From Gimesia maris (GTDB lineage: Bacteria > Planctomycetota > Planctomycetia > Planctomycetales > Planctomycetaceae), in assembly GCF_008298035.1 (NCBI RefSeq), contig NZ_CP042910.1, positions 2,743,001-2,807,000 of the forward strand: a stretch of DNA of 64,000 nucleotides, in the 5' to 3' direction. How positions within the stretch are numbered: position 1 is the stretch's first letter; the number at the start of each line of letters is the position of its first letter. Positions 17,898 through 27,129 of this stretch are shown here, piece after piece. Under the pieces are notes generated by a model, which saw nothing but the letters and a program-made list of their open reading frames with translations, had not been told where the DNA came from and ran no database searches. The position numbers and the translations under genes were made by a program.

Positions 17898-19766
17898 ATG
17901 ACTGAAGAAAAAAAAGCAGAACAACCCACCGAAGAAGACTGGGGAATTGAAAAGCCCAAGTCGGGAATCGCCATTGAAACCAAGGTAGGACTGTGTCTGA
18001 TCTGTATCCTGCTCAGTGCCTTTGGTCTGGTTGTCTATCAGAAAATAAATCGTCCTCAGGAGTCTGTCGCCATTAATGGTCCGGAAGAGGGAGGGCAGGT
18101 AGAGGAATCGTCCGGGAAAGTAGATCCTTTCGCAGCTGGTAGCGACGACTCCAAAACAACGGGTCAAGTCGCCGAGCATTCCAGTGACTTTAATCCTCCG
18201 GCTGAAGATACAGGCTTTTCAACTCCCGCCGAGCAGTCGGCTCAGGATAACCCGTTTGGCCCGGCGCAATCAGCCGCAACGGAAACCAGTCAGTTCGATC
18301 AGAATGCCTTTCAATCACAGAATGAGCCAGCGCAGCCTGTGGAGATCGCTGCCAATCAGTCGGATAACGGATTTGAACAGTTTGATCCACCGCCGCAACC
18401 CGCAAATGATTTTTCGAATCCATCTGCGAATGAATTTCAGAATGGCATGCAGAACCAGGCAGAACCTGCCGCTTTTGATAAACCGCAACAGGACCCCTTT
18501 GGCGGGGCCGACCAGTTTGCGCAGCAGCCAGCGGCAACACCTCCAGCGAACGAATTTGGTAATGAACCGGCGTCTGGTTTTTCTCAACCAGCAGCCAGCG
18601 ATCAATCAGGCTTAATGGAGCAGCCTGCAGCAAATGAATTTGGTTCTGCTGCTGAAACGGGAACAGACACCGTTCAGGTCGATGAAAATCCATTCGGAGC
18701 AGAGCCAGAACCGGCTCAATCAATGCAGTCTCAGCAGCCTGCTGCCAGTGAGTTTGACGATTTTGGTCTGGCGGAAGATAAAAATTCTGTTCCGATGCAG
18801 AAATTTGATCCCGTGGCTGAGAAGACGGCCAAAGTAAATATCACTGAAATTTCCAATTCCAAAGGTTTCGACGAATTTAGTGATTCCGGTTTTGCCCAGG
18901 AACAACCTCAGGCTCCCGCTGCGGGACTCGAGAATTCTTTTGAGTCGGAAACACCGGCCATGGCTAACGAGGAGTTTGAACGCCCCGCTGTTTCGGAATT
19001 TAGCGAGACGGAAGTCGCTCAGACTGAAGAGCGTTTTGGGGATTTTCGAGCCGAAGAGTTTTCAGCACAACAGGCAGAAAGTGTGACGACTGTGAAACGT
19101 CCTGCAGCCGCCATTGATTCGAATACGTTTCGTGAAGACGAAATGACCGCAGAAAATCAGCCACAGGCACGCGGGCTGTTTGACGGACCTGCCCCTGTAA
19201 AAGAAGTTTCTACCCAGGAGTTTGGAGCGATTCAGGAAGAATCATTCAGTCAGCAGTCTGCGACAGCAGTCGGCGGGGAATATGTCGTTCAAAATGGTGA
19301 GAATTTCTGGACGATTTCGAAAAAACTGTATGGAACCGGTCGTTATTTTCAACTGCTGGCGCAGATCAATAAGAGTCGGGTCAGTGATCCTCGCAAAATG
19401 AAACCCGGTTTGAAATTGATTGCGCCTGATCAGGCTGCGATTGAAGCACGATACCAGGCCAGCCATAAGATAACCCAGACGACAGTCAGCGAGTTTACCG
19501 GTAGTACTGCCGTCCGCAAACCAGGTAAAACAGCCGGGTTTTTTATCAGTACCGATGGACGCCCCATGTACCGCGTGGGTAGCAACGACACATTGACTGA
19601 TATTTCACAGAAGCATCTGGGACGGTCTTCCCGCTGGTATCAGATTTATCAGATTAACCGGCAGAGACTGCAAAACCCGAACAAGCTTCAAATTGGAACA
19701 GAATTGCAACTGCCTTATGATGCCAGCCGGGTCAGTCTTGTTCCTGGAAACTCATCCAGCCGATAG
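17898..19766 (+). CDS. Membrane-anchored protein with low-complexity linker and two LysM domains
   Basis: A 622-residue protein with a cytoplasmic N-terminus, one membrane helix at about 30-48, and a roughly 400-residue Gln/Pro/Asn/Glu/Phe-rich linker. Two C-terminal LysM domains follow at about 461-512 and 557-608. LysM domains bind peptidoglycan or chitin-like glycans, so the protein probably ties the inner membrane to the wall. The linker repeats short motifs such as ANEFG, NPFG and DPFGG many times. Its place between rsmH and ftsI, where ftsL normally starts, suggests a cell-wall or division role. I do not know a named homologue. Confidence 0.75.
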   Translation: MTEEKKAEQPTEEDWGIEKPKSGIAIETKVGLCLICILLSAFGLVVYQKINRPQESVAINGPEEGGQVEESSGKVDPFAAGSDDSKTTGQVAEHSSDFNPPAEDTGFSTPAEQSAQDNPFGPAQSAATETSQFDQNAFQSQNEPAQPVEIAANQSDNGFEQFDPPPQPANDFSNPSANEFQNGMQNQAEPAAFDKPQQDPFGGADQFAQQPAATPPANEFGNEPASGFSQPAASDQSGLMEQPAANEFGSAAETGTDTVQVDENPFGAEPEPAQSMQSQQPAASEFDDFGLAEDKNSVPMQKFDPVAEKTAKVNITEISNSKGFDEFSDSGFAQEQPQAPAAGLENSFESETPAMANEEFERPAVSEFSETEVAQTEERFGDFRAEEFSAQQAESVTTVKRPAAAIDSNTFREDEMTAENQPQARGLFDGPAPVKEVSTQEFGAIQEESFSQQSATAVGGEYVVQNGENFWTISKKLYGTGRYFQLLAQINKSRVSDPRKMKPGLKLIAPDQAAIEARYQASHKITQTTVSEFTGSTAVRKPGKTAGFFISTDGRPMYRVGSNDTLTDISQKHLGRSSRWYQIYQINRQRLQNPNKLQIGTELQLPYDASRVSLVPGNSSSR

Positions 19767-19829
19767 TGAATACAGGCGCAATGGTGCCTCCTGTTTCATT
19801 ATCAACTTAGCCAGCGGCGAACTTCCTGA

Positions 19830-19925
19830 TAGACTGTGTCCAGTTTGACTATCGCGTCTCCAGGTCTATTTGGACCGAGAATATCAGATTGACAGACGCT
19901 CTGATTAAATGTGATGCTCTCTAAC
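19830..19925. repeat. Structured intergenic repeat, copy 1
   Basis: This roughly 95-bp element matches 51992-52086 over most of its length. Shared blocks include AGACTGT, TCCAGTTT, GCGTCTCCAGGTC, GGACCGA, AGATTGA, AGACGC, TGATTAAA and TGATGC. Both copies can fold into a first hairpin (AGACTG with CAGTTT), then an outer stem (GCGTCT with AGACGC) that encloses a GGTC/GACC hairpin. Loops differ while stems are kept. This copy lies between the LysM gene and the FtsL-like gene. Its nature is unknown. Confidence 0.65.
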
Positions 19926-19953
19926 ATTCTCGCTGGTGAGGAAGGTCGATTGG

Positions 19954-20268
19954 ATGTTATTCCGTTTCAGTAGTGCAATCTTACTGGCGGTTGCCGTCTC
20001 TCTGATTGGAATTGCACTCGAAAAAGAGAGTCTGAAGCTGAAACGACTGGTCAGTCGGCAGCATTATCAGCTGGATGTTCTGGTGAATGCTCATGCGAAG
20101 ATGAAGCTGGCAACACAACGCGCGGGTTCACCCCGTCAGGTGTTGAACTCGATCGAACGCGGGGAACTGGATGTCGAATCCAATCAGCAGCCTGCTCTGA
20201 GCAACCGTCGCGAGATGCCGTTGCTGCAATGGCATTTAAATCCTCATAAGGGACAGGCAGAAAAATAA
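19954..20268 (+). CDS. FtsL-like bitopic division protein
   Basis: A 104-residue protein with a short cytoplasmic tail, one membrane helix (about 7-22) and a charged helical extracytoplasmic segment. This is the FtsL layout, in the usual FtsL position just before ftsI. Sequence conservation in FtsL is low, so the call rests on topology and synteny. I chose ATG 19954 because GAGGAAGG (19938-19945) sits 8 bases upstream. The GTG at 19936 would lie within that ribosome-binding site. It would be expected to join an FtsI/FtsW-type septal synthase complex. Confidence 0.6.
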   Translation: MLFRFSSAILLAVAVSLIGIALEKESLKLKRLVSRQHYQLDVLVNAHAKMKLATQRAGSPRQVLNSIERGELDVESNQQPALSNRREMPLLQWHLNPHKGQAEK

Positions 20269-20342
20269 TACTGTCTGCATGATATTGTAGTCTGTCGTCG
20301 GGCGGTGATCAGCAGCAGGCAGTTCTGCGGGAGAAGCAATTC

Positions 20343-22127
20343 TTGAATTTGGTACCATCGAATCTGCGAAACAGCTGGCGCACCTGGAGCCTGGTTCTGG
20401 TGGTGGTGCTGGCCTGGCTGGTGATTTCGGGGCGGCTGGTCTATCTGCAATACATTGGACATCGACAGTTTGCCCGGGTTGTGGCTCGACAGCAGGTCTA
20501 TAAAGAAAAAATTCCCGCGCGACCAGGAGACATTCTTGATCGGAACGGTCGACTGCTGGCAACGACCATTGTCAGTAACAGCCTGTATGTTGTTCCCCAG
20601 CGCCTGGAAAATAAGAAGAAAGTCGACCGGATCTGCGACATTCTGCAACTGGATGCGGCTGCGTTTCGCAAACGGTTAAATGAAAACCAGGACAAACTGT
20701 TCCTGTGGGTCAAACGGCGTCTCTCTGATCAGGAACTGTCAGCGATCCGGGCATTGGGTCTCTCAGATGCTGTCTGGGGGTTTCGGCAGGAATACCGCAG
20801 ACAGTACCCACAAGGTGCTTTAGCAGCACATGCTCTCGGACTGCGGGATATTGATGGGAAAGGTCAGGGGGGGCTGGAAGAAGCATTTGACCATCTGATT
20901 TGTGGTCAGGACGGTTATCGTTTTCTGATTCGCGATGCGCATGGCCGCGTGATTGAAGTACGCAATGACTCCCGCGTCGCGGCCAGAAACGGGGAGACGC
21001 TGGTGGTGACGCTGGATTCCATTATTCAGCTCTACACGGAACGGCAACTCCAGTCCATTGTCGAAGAGTGGAAGCCCAAAAGTGCCTGTGCGATCGTAAT
21101 GGATGTCAAAACCTGTGAAGTCCTGGCGATGGCATCGGTTCCGACTTTCGATCTGAATCATCCTGAGGGGATTGATGAATCTGCCTGGAAAAATACAGCG
21201 ATTGCTTCGATCTATGAGCCTGGTTCCACACTCAAGCCGTTTATTGTCGCAGCGGCGCTCGAAAAGGGATTGATTCAAACCGAGGATGAATTTGATTGTG
21301 AGCATGGCGAATACCGTATGGGAAAGCGACTGTTGCACGATCATCACAGTTACGGGCTGTTGAGCGTGACGGATGTGCTCGTAAAGTCGAGCAACATTGG
21401 TATGGCGAAAATTGGAGAGAAACTGACCAATCCGGGACTGTATGAGGCAGTGACGGCGTTCGGTTTTGGGCAGAAGACCGGTATCCAGCTGCCCGGTGAA
21501 CTGGGAGGGATAGTCAGACCCTTAAAACGCTGGAATATCTATTCGACGGGTTCAGTACCGATGGGCCAGGAAATCGCTGTCACGCCGGTGCAACTGATTA
21601 CTGGACATGTGGCTCTGGCGAATCAGGGGAAATTGTTGAATCCGCGTTTGATCCGTGATCAGATTGATCATAATTACTTTCCCCGTTCTGAAGAAGAGTC
21701 AGATCAGGTACGCCCCCTTGTTTCCACACCGATTGTTTCTCCGGAAGTCGCTGACTGGCTGGTTCAGGTTCCTATGGTGGAAACGGTAACACGAGGGACC
21801 GGGAGGAAAGCTCAGCTTGAGGAGTATGTGGTGTTTGGGAAGACCGGAACCGCCCAAAAGCCCGATCCGAAAACAGGTAAGTATTCTTCCGAGTTACATG
21901 TCAGTTCTTTTATTTGTGGTGCCCCGGCACATGATCCACGTGTTCTTGTGCTGGTTGTGGTGAATGAACCTTCTGTGGGCGAGAACCATTATGGGGGAAC
22001 GATAGCCGGGCCTCCTGCCGCAGAAATCCTGAAGCAGACATTGATGTATCAGCGGGTTCCCTTTGATCATTCCAGTGAGACGCCTCCGGAACGGACGGCA
22101 CAACGATTGCGAAATGCGCTTCGCTGA
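20343..22127 (+). CDS. ftsI: Penicillin-binding protein FtsI / septal transpeptidase
   Basis: A class B PBP that cross-links septal peptidoglycan. One membrane helix lies at about 16-37, followed by the PBP dimerisation domain beginning ARPGDILDRNGR. The transpeptidase domain has all three active-site motifs: S295-T-L-K298, S349-S-N351 and K500-T-G-T-A. The length of 594 fits FtsI/PBP2. The start is TTG at 20343 with GGGAGAAG 6-7 bases upstream. An intact enzyme supports a peptidoglycan wall in this organism. It ends the visible dcw cluster. No murE, murF or mraY follows. Confidence 0.92.
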   Translation: MNLVPSNLRNSWRTWSLVLVVVLAWLVISGRLVYLQYIGHRQFARVVARQQVYKEKIPARPGDILDRNGRLLATTIVSNSLYVVPQRLENKKKVDRICDILQLDAAAFRKRLNENQDKLFLWVKRRLSDQELSAIRALGLSDAVWGFRQEYRRQYPQGALAAHALGLRDIDGKGQGGLEEAFDHLICGQDGYRFLIRDAHGRVIEVRNDSRVAARNGETLVVTLDSIIQLYTERQLQSIVEEWKPKSACAIVMDVKTCEVLAMASVPTFDLNHPEGIDESAWKNTAIASIYEPGSTLKPFIVAAALEKGLIQTEDEFDCEHGEYRMGKRLLHDHHSYGLLSVTDVLVKSSNIGMAKIGEKLTNPGLYEAVTAFGFGQKTGIQLPGELGGIVRPLKRWNIYSTGSVPMGQEIAVTPVQLITGHVALANQGKLLNPRLIRDQIDHNYFPRSEEESDQVRPLVSTPIVSPEVADWLVQVPMVETVTRGTGRKAQLEEYVVFGKTGTAQKPDPKTGKYSSELHVSSFICGAPAHDPRVLVLVVVNEPSVGENHYGGTIAGPPAAEILKQTLMYQRVPFDHSSETPPERTAQRLRNALR

Positions 22128-22460
22128 ATTCGTCAGTTTACCTGTTTTGTGATTTGCAGGAAACAGGAGCTGCTCACTGCCCAGTTTTCTGGGGCTGACT
22201 TGAATCAATATTGACAAAAATTCGCTTTTTTTTGTATTAATACTCAAGTTACACCTCTCTCCTATTCAATTCCTGAACCATCACAACACTCTCAGATTAT
22301 TTCTGCGAAGCGGATTTCTTCCCTTTGTGGAATACTACAATTCATTTCAACAATTCTGCTGATTACTTCCATTTTCCATCCCCTCAATCACCTGCTGATA
22401 TCGAATCAGGTTACGCGTCCCTGTTGAGGACGAGCCGGTTTCATCACAGGTAGCGCAGTC
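22128..22460. other. Intergenic region before the TPR/flagellar block
   Basis: A 333-bp region without a credible ORF. It holds the candidate promoter described separately (22211-22240) and a pyrimidine-rich leader of roughly 210 bp. I see no terminator after ftsI, so read-through from the dcw genes is possible. Confidence 0.4.
22211..22240 (+). promoter_or_regulatory. Candidate sigma-70 promoter for the TPR/flagellar block
   Basis: A perfect -35 TTGACA (22211-22216) is followed by an 18-bp spacer, rich in T, and TATTAA (22235-22240), a 4/6 match to the -10. It is the best promoter match upstream of the flagellar genes. No sigma-54 GG-N10-GC or sigma-28 element was recognised here. Confidence 0.5.
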
Positions 22461-25064
22461 ATGGCCAAAGAAACAAAAGCACAACCAGAATCAGATGAGT
22501 CAGCGAACGTCGCCGTGCAGGACCCACCTGAAAAAAAATCCGGAGATGCAGATATCGAGTCTGCTGCCTCTGATTCGGTTGCATTGCGCGCTCGTGTCAC
22601 AGGCTTTGTCAAATCGCGTTGGAAGATTCTGGCGGGTATCGTGCCTGTACTTCTTCTGCTGGGTGGATATCTGATGTCTCTCTCTGGTGAACCGGAAAAG
22701 ACTCCGAAAGAAACACTGGCAGAAGCACTGCAGATTCTGGGGTCATCGACAGATACCAAAACACGGTCCGAGGCACTTGAACTGGCTTATGCACTGAAAA
22801 AACAGGAATATCTGGATCCGGATTTCCCGGGTGCTTTGTACTTTATTTTTGGTGTTGTTGCTTTCCAGAATGCGGAAGAACTGCATGGGGAAGCTCAGGA
22901 TCACCAGTATCTGATCGCCAGCCGTTATCTGAGAGAAGCAGAACGCAGGGCCATTGATCAGGAACATCGTCCAGAATGGTGCTATGCACTTGGTACCAGT
23001 CTCTACAAGTCAGGTTCCATTCAAAAGTCGCGCCCGCTGCTGGAAGAAGCTGTCAGTACGTTTGCAGAAAATAAGTTAAATGCATCCATGTCGCTGACGG
23101 ACATTTATCTCGATCACAAAGAACCGTCTGAGTTAAAGCAGGCATTTGATTTGAATTCAGAGTGTCTGCAACTGGAAGATCTGGATCCTGAGATGCGGGA
23201 TCGATTGTATTTGCAGCGTGCACAGATTTTCCTGGCGCAAGGCAAGAATACTGAGGCACAGGAGGTACTGGACCGGGTCAAGCAGCAGGAGTCTGTGAAT
23301 CAGGTGACACTGGTGTTTCAGGCACAAACTCTGATGGCGGAAGGGAATTACAAGGAAGCATTAACGATTCTGGCGCCGGTCAAAGACAATCTGGGGCTGG
23401 AGCGTAAATTTTCCAGGCAGGCTTCCTACCTGATGGGAGTGTGTGCCGAGTCGCTTGGTGATGCTGATGGTGCCATTGATTTTTTTGAACAGACAACTCA
23501 TCGCTATGCCGGAACGCAGGAAGGCCTGGCGGCATTTCTGCGTCTGGCTGAATTACTACGGAAAAATGGTCGTACCGAAGAATCCCTGATTGCTTATCGG
23601 ACTGCGTTGCGGTCCATTCACAGTCCGGATGAATTCCGCAATCGCTGGATCAGTCTGCAGAGCGTGAAGACATATGTTCTGAATGCATGGAACGACTGGG
23701 TGGATGAAGACCGGATCAAAGATGACGTGACCTACTTCAATGCGGCGATTCAACTCTCTGATTATCTGCCTCCTTTGCTGCCGGAAGTCCAGTCGAAGGA
23801 ACTGGCTGCGAATGCCAATCGTCGCTGGGCGGAATATCTGCAACGCCGCTATGAAGAAGCAACTGTCACAGAGCAGGAGTCTCTTAGAGGCGAATTGAAT
23901 GAACACTGGAAGCAGAGCGGGCGTGCCTATTTTGAACTCGCCCGTCGATTGACGACTTCGGATCGATATGGAGATATTCTTGCCATCTCCGCAGATCACT
24001 TTCAAAAAGGTCTGGATTTCGAAACCGCGCTCAAAGTGCTGACACGGTTCATCAATACGAATCCGGAAAAGCAAATGCCGCAGGCTCTCGTTCAGCGAGG
24101 TGAGATTTTACTGGAGCTGGATCGGCTTGATGAAGCGATTAACCACTTCGAACGAGTGATGACAAATTACCCGACCGATGTCTCTGCCTTTGAGGCCCAG
24201 TATTTACTGGGGATTGTTTATCTGGAAAAGAATGAACTTGATCAGGCTCAAGCCGTATGGAAAGAGATTCTGGAGTCGAGCCAGTTAACCCCCAAAGCAA
24301 AACAGTGGGGGGATGCATTGTTTTCGCTGGGTAAGTTGAATTTTCACCAGGGAAAAATTGCCGAGTCAGAAAAACAGAGCGAGACCGCAGAAGATGCGCC
24401 GGAAGGACAGATCACAGGTTCGAGGCAGAATCGTTATTATGAAGAGGCCACACGACGTCTGACCGAATATGTCAAACGTTATCCAGAATCAGAAAAAATA
24501 TCGGAAGCACGCTATCTGCTGGCCCGGTCTTTACAGAATCTGTCAGATCAACCACTCCGGGAGATGAAGGAAGCCAGGACAGACAACGCCCGACAGGAAT
24601 TAAAACGGAAGCAGTTTGGCTATTTGAATCAGGCTCTGACACAACTTCAATATCTGAATCGGGATCTGCGTCAGTTGGAAAATCGAGACAGACTTGATGC
24701 ACTGGGAAAGCAGTTACTCAAGTCGAGCTGTTTTGGAAAAGCGCACATCTTGTATCTGACGGAAGAGTACGCCGAGGCAATTAAATCGTATCACGATGCC
24801 GTAAACCGGTACCCGCAATGTACGGAAGTGTTGATTGCGTATATGAAGATGTCGGGCTGTTACGAAGCATTAGGGAAAAAAAATGAAGCTAAAAGCATGC
24901 TGGAACAGGCCAAAATAATTTTGAAACAGATGCCTGACAGTGTGTTCGAGTCCGGAGCGACGAACCTGGGACGAGAAGAATGGAATCGCTGGCTGGACTG
25001 GTCGCGCGAGTTTCGTGATTCTGACAGTCGAACCAGCGCCCTGCCGCCAGTGAATGGTGCCTGA
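22461..25064 (+). CDS. Membrane-anchored TPR-repeat protein
   Basis: An 867-residue protein with an acidic, disordered N-terminus, one membrane helix at about 54-72 (KILAGIVPVLLLLGGYLM) and a long series of tetratricopeptide-like repeats filling the rest. Examples are the stretches around AINHFERVMTNYPTDVSAFEAQYLLG and similar, consistent with a protein-interaction scaffold outside the cytoplasmic membrane. It lies between ftsI and the first flagellar genes and probably shares the promoter at 22211 with them. I do not recognise a named family, and a specific function cannot be given. Confidence 0.75.
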   Translation: MAKETKAQPESDESANVAVQDPPEKKSGDADIESAASDSVALRARVTGFVKSRWKILAGIVPVLLLLGGYLMSLSGEPEKTPKETLAEALQILGSSTDTKTRSEALELAYALKKQEYLDPDFPGALYFIFGVVAFQNAEELHGEAQDHQYLIASRYLREAERRAIDQEHRPEWCYALGTSLYKSGSIQKSRPLLEEAVSTFAENKLNASMSLTDIYLDHKEPSELKQAFDLNSECLQLEDLDPEMRDRLYLQRAQIFLAQGKNTEAQEVLDRVKQQESVNQVTLVFQAQTLMAEGNYKEALTILAPVKDNLGLERKFSRQASYLMGVCAESLGDADGAIDFFEQTTHRYAGTQEGLAAFLRLAELLRKNGRTEESLIAYRTALRSIHSPDEFRNRWISLQSVKTYVLNAWNDWVDEDRIKDDVTYFNAAIQLSDYLPPLLPEVQSKELAANANRRWAEYLQRRYEEATVTEQESLRGELNEHWKQSGRAYFELARRLTTSDRYGDILAISADHFQKGLDFETALKVLTRFINTNPEKQMPQALVQRGEILLELDRLDEAINHFERVMTNYPTDVSAFEAQYLLGIVYLEKNELDQAQAVWKEILESSQLTPKAKQWGDALFSLGKLNFHQGKIAESEKQSETAEDAPEGQITGSRQNRYYEEATRRLTEYVKRYPESEKISEARYLLARSLQNLSDQPLREMKEARTDNARQELKRKQFGYLNQALTQLQYLNRDLRQLENRDRLDALGKQLLKSSCFGKAHILYLTEEYAEAIKSYHDAVNRYPQCTEVLIAYMKMSGCYEALGKKNEAKSMLEQAKIILKQMPDSVFESGATNLGREEWNRWLDWSREFRDSDSRTSALPPVNGA

Positions 25065-25131
25065 AACTGAGAAATTACCAGGGGACAGAATCTGTTCCTC
25101 ATCGTTAAACCTGAATCATGATGTAATTGAT

Positions 25132-25584
25132 ATGACTTCGACAAATATGATTGATTATCCCAAACTGTTTGCAGTACGCCTGGAGTATTCCCGGGCACTG
25201 TTAACCCTGTCGCTGCAACAGCAGGAACTGATCAAGGATGATGATTATTCCAGTTTGCTGGACGTGTTAGGAAAAAAACAGAGGTTACTGGGGCAGTTGG
25301 ATCAATACACGAAACAGTTGCCTCGACTCTGGGAGCAGTGGCAGCAGGACAGGGACCAGTTACCCCCCGAACAACGCGCCGCGTGTGAGCAGATTTTGAG
25401 TGATTCTGAAGCGGTGCTGGCACAGCTGCTGAAGAATGAGGATACCAGTACACAGTCCATGGTCGATCGACGGGATCGAACAAAGCAGCAGATCCAGTCG
25501 CTAAACCAGGGGGCAAAAGTCGGGGAAGCCTATCGTGACAGCCTGGCACCTTCGACCCATCGGCATCTGAATATAGATCAGTGA
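25132..25584 (+). CDS. FlgN-like flagellar export chaperone (tentative)
   Basis: A helical, Gln/Leu-rich protein of 150 residues, counted from ATG 25132. The longer reading from 25054 would overlap the TPR gene and gives an unstructured extension. FlgN chaperones hold hook-associated proteins FlgK/FlgL before export. The call rests on length, coiled-coil character (LLTLSLQQQELI, LLGQLDQYTKQL), a C-terminal IQSLNQGAKVGEAYRDSL reminiscent of FlgN tails, and position before flagellar genes. Flagellar FliT-type chaperones are an alternative. No strong ribosome-binding site is visible. Confidence 0.42.
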   Translation: MTSTNMIDYPKLFAVRLEYSRALLTLSLQQQELIKDDDYSSLLDVLGKKQRLLGQLDQYTKQLPRLWEQWQQDRDQLPPEQRAACEQILSDSEAVLAQLLKNEDTSTQSMVDRRDRTKQQIQSLNQGAKVGEAYRDSLAPSTHRHLNIDQ

Positions 25585-25643
25585 GAATGACAGATTACAG
25601 AAAAGATTAGAAGTATTCCCTTTGATTAAAGCGGGTTTTAATA

Positions 25644-27092
25644 ATGAATCATAGTTTGTTACACAGTTCAACATCACGCGGCCTGATCCAGGTGATTTCA
25701 GAGGATCGCATCCGTAGACTGGAAGTCTGCACGCAGTTTTCGAACCTGGGTTATACGGTCATTCCCTTGACCGAAATGAATTTCACTCCAAAATCCCGGC
25801 GACCGGATGCCGATATCTGTGTACTCCTGGATCAACGGTCGATTACCGAGTTCATGTTTGCCGTCGATTCCGTGCCCGAGCAGAATCTGATCCCGGTGCT
25901 GTACTATCCCCTGCTGACGCATGAACTGCAGCAGGCCTGTCTGAAGCCTTCCCGTACTGCATCACATGAAACGATGGCGCCGTTTGCGGAACTGCGTACA
26001 AACGACTCGCTGGATCATATCAGTCGGCTCCTGGATTCCGCGATCAAGTACTCGCGACTGTCCCATAAATGTACTGAGTTGATTTCTGAATTAAACCTGC
26101 GTTCCAGTCGGCGGCTGATCGGATACAGCCAGGCAATCCAGACATTAAGAGACCGGATTGCAGACCTGGTGCATTTGCGAACTCCCGTACTGGTTCAGGG
26201 GGGAGTCGGATCTGAGTTGTCTGTGGTGGCAGAAATCATTCATGACTCCATGTTCCTGAACTATCAGCCGCTCATCAGAGTCAACTGTAGTACGTTGACC
26301 ATTGAAAATGTTGAACGGGAACTGATCGGTTATTTTTCAAATGAAACAGGCAGTTACTCAGATGAACCGGTCTGGAATCCAGGTCAGTTCGAACAGGCGG
26401 CAGGCGGCACACTGGTGCTTGACCAGGTCCATTTGACTTCATTGCCCGTACAGGCGGCGCTGCTGAAAATTCTGGAGAGCAGCGAGTATCGTTCGCCGGA
26501 AGACAGTCAGCAGAAAAAATTGAACTGCCGCATTATCTCTCTGAGCCATCTCTCGCTGCATGAATTGTCGACGCAGAATCAGTTCAAGCGAAAACTGGCC
26601 GGCATTCTGTCTACGTCCAGTTTGTCGGTTCCGCGTTTGAATGATCGGAAAGAAGATCTCGCCCTGCTGACAGAAAACCTGTTAAGCGAAGTGGCGAACA
26701 CTGAAGGAACGGTTCCAAAACTGTTGACGCTGGATGGTCTGGAACTGTTGAAGAAACATGACTGGAGCGGGGATCTCCAGGAACTGCGAAATCTGATTCA
26801 ACATGTGAATCGTGTTGATAACGGGCCGCGCCTGGATGCCGCCAGTTTATTGCCCTGGATCGGGTCAGAATCGATTTCCAATGTGGATTCCCTGACAGGG
26901 ATGACGCTGCGTGAAATGGAACAGAAACTGATTGAAAGCACGTTTGCACGCTGCGGAGGCAACCGGGAAAGTACGGCTCAGATTCTGGATATCGGGTTGA
27001 GAACGCTTTCCGGCAAACTCAGATCCTATGGGTATCCACCTCGGGGAGGCCCGGATTCCAAACGGACTTTTTCGGTCAGGCGTGCTGCCTGA
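25644..27092 (+). CDS. Degenerate sigma-54-activator-like regulator in the flagellar cluster
   Basis: A 482-residue protein with an N-terminal receiver/REC-like or FleQ-type domain (about 12-130), an AAA+ domain (about 155-385) and a Fis-type HTH (about 440-470, CGGNRESTAQILDIGLRTLSGKL). The AAA+ core has lost key residues. The Walker A position reads GGVGSELS (186-193) with Leu192 in place of Lys. The GAFTGA loop region is GYFSNETGSYSDE. Walker B ends L-D261-Q262 instead of D-E. It probably cannot hydrolyse ATP or contact sigma-54. The fold assignment is firm. A FleQ-like non-catalytic role in flagellar control is inferred from its position just upstream of flgB. Confidence 0.72.
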   Translation: MNHSLLHSSTSRGLIQVISEDRIRRLEVCTQFSNLGYTVIPLTEMNFTPKSRRPDADICVLLDQRSITEFMFAVDSVPEQNLIPVLYYPLLTHELQQACLKPSRTASHETMAPFAELRTNDSLDHISRLLDSAIKYSRLSHKCTELISELNLRSSRRLIGYSQAIQTLRDRIADLVHLRTPVLVQGGVGSELSVVAEIIHDSMFLNYQPLIRVNCSTLTIENVERELIGYFSNETGSYSDEPVWNPGQFEQAAGGTLVLDQVHLTSLPVQAALLKILESSEYRSPEDSQQKKLNCRIISLSHLSLHELSTQNQFKRKLAGILSTSSLSVPRLNDRKEDLALLTENLLSEVANTEGTVPKLLTLDGLELLKKHDWSGDLQELRNLIQHVNRVDNGPRLDAASLLPWIGSESISNVDSLTGMTLREMEQKLIESTFARCGGNRESTAQILDIGLRTLSGKLRSYGYPPRGGPDSKRTFSVRRAA

Positions 27093-27129
27093 CCGCGGGT
27101 TTTGTTCTTTTAACCAGGCAGGTGAGAGT

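Noticed and set aside
19845-19872. TTGACT in the first structured repeat as a promoter for the FtsL-like gene
   Set aside because: The -10 match is poor, and the motif is not kept in the second copy, so it is not a conserved part of the element.
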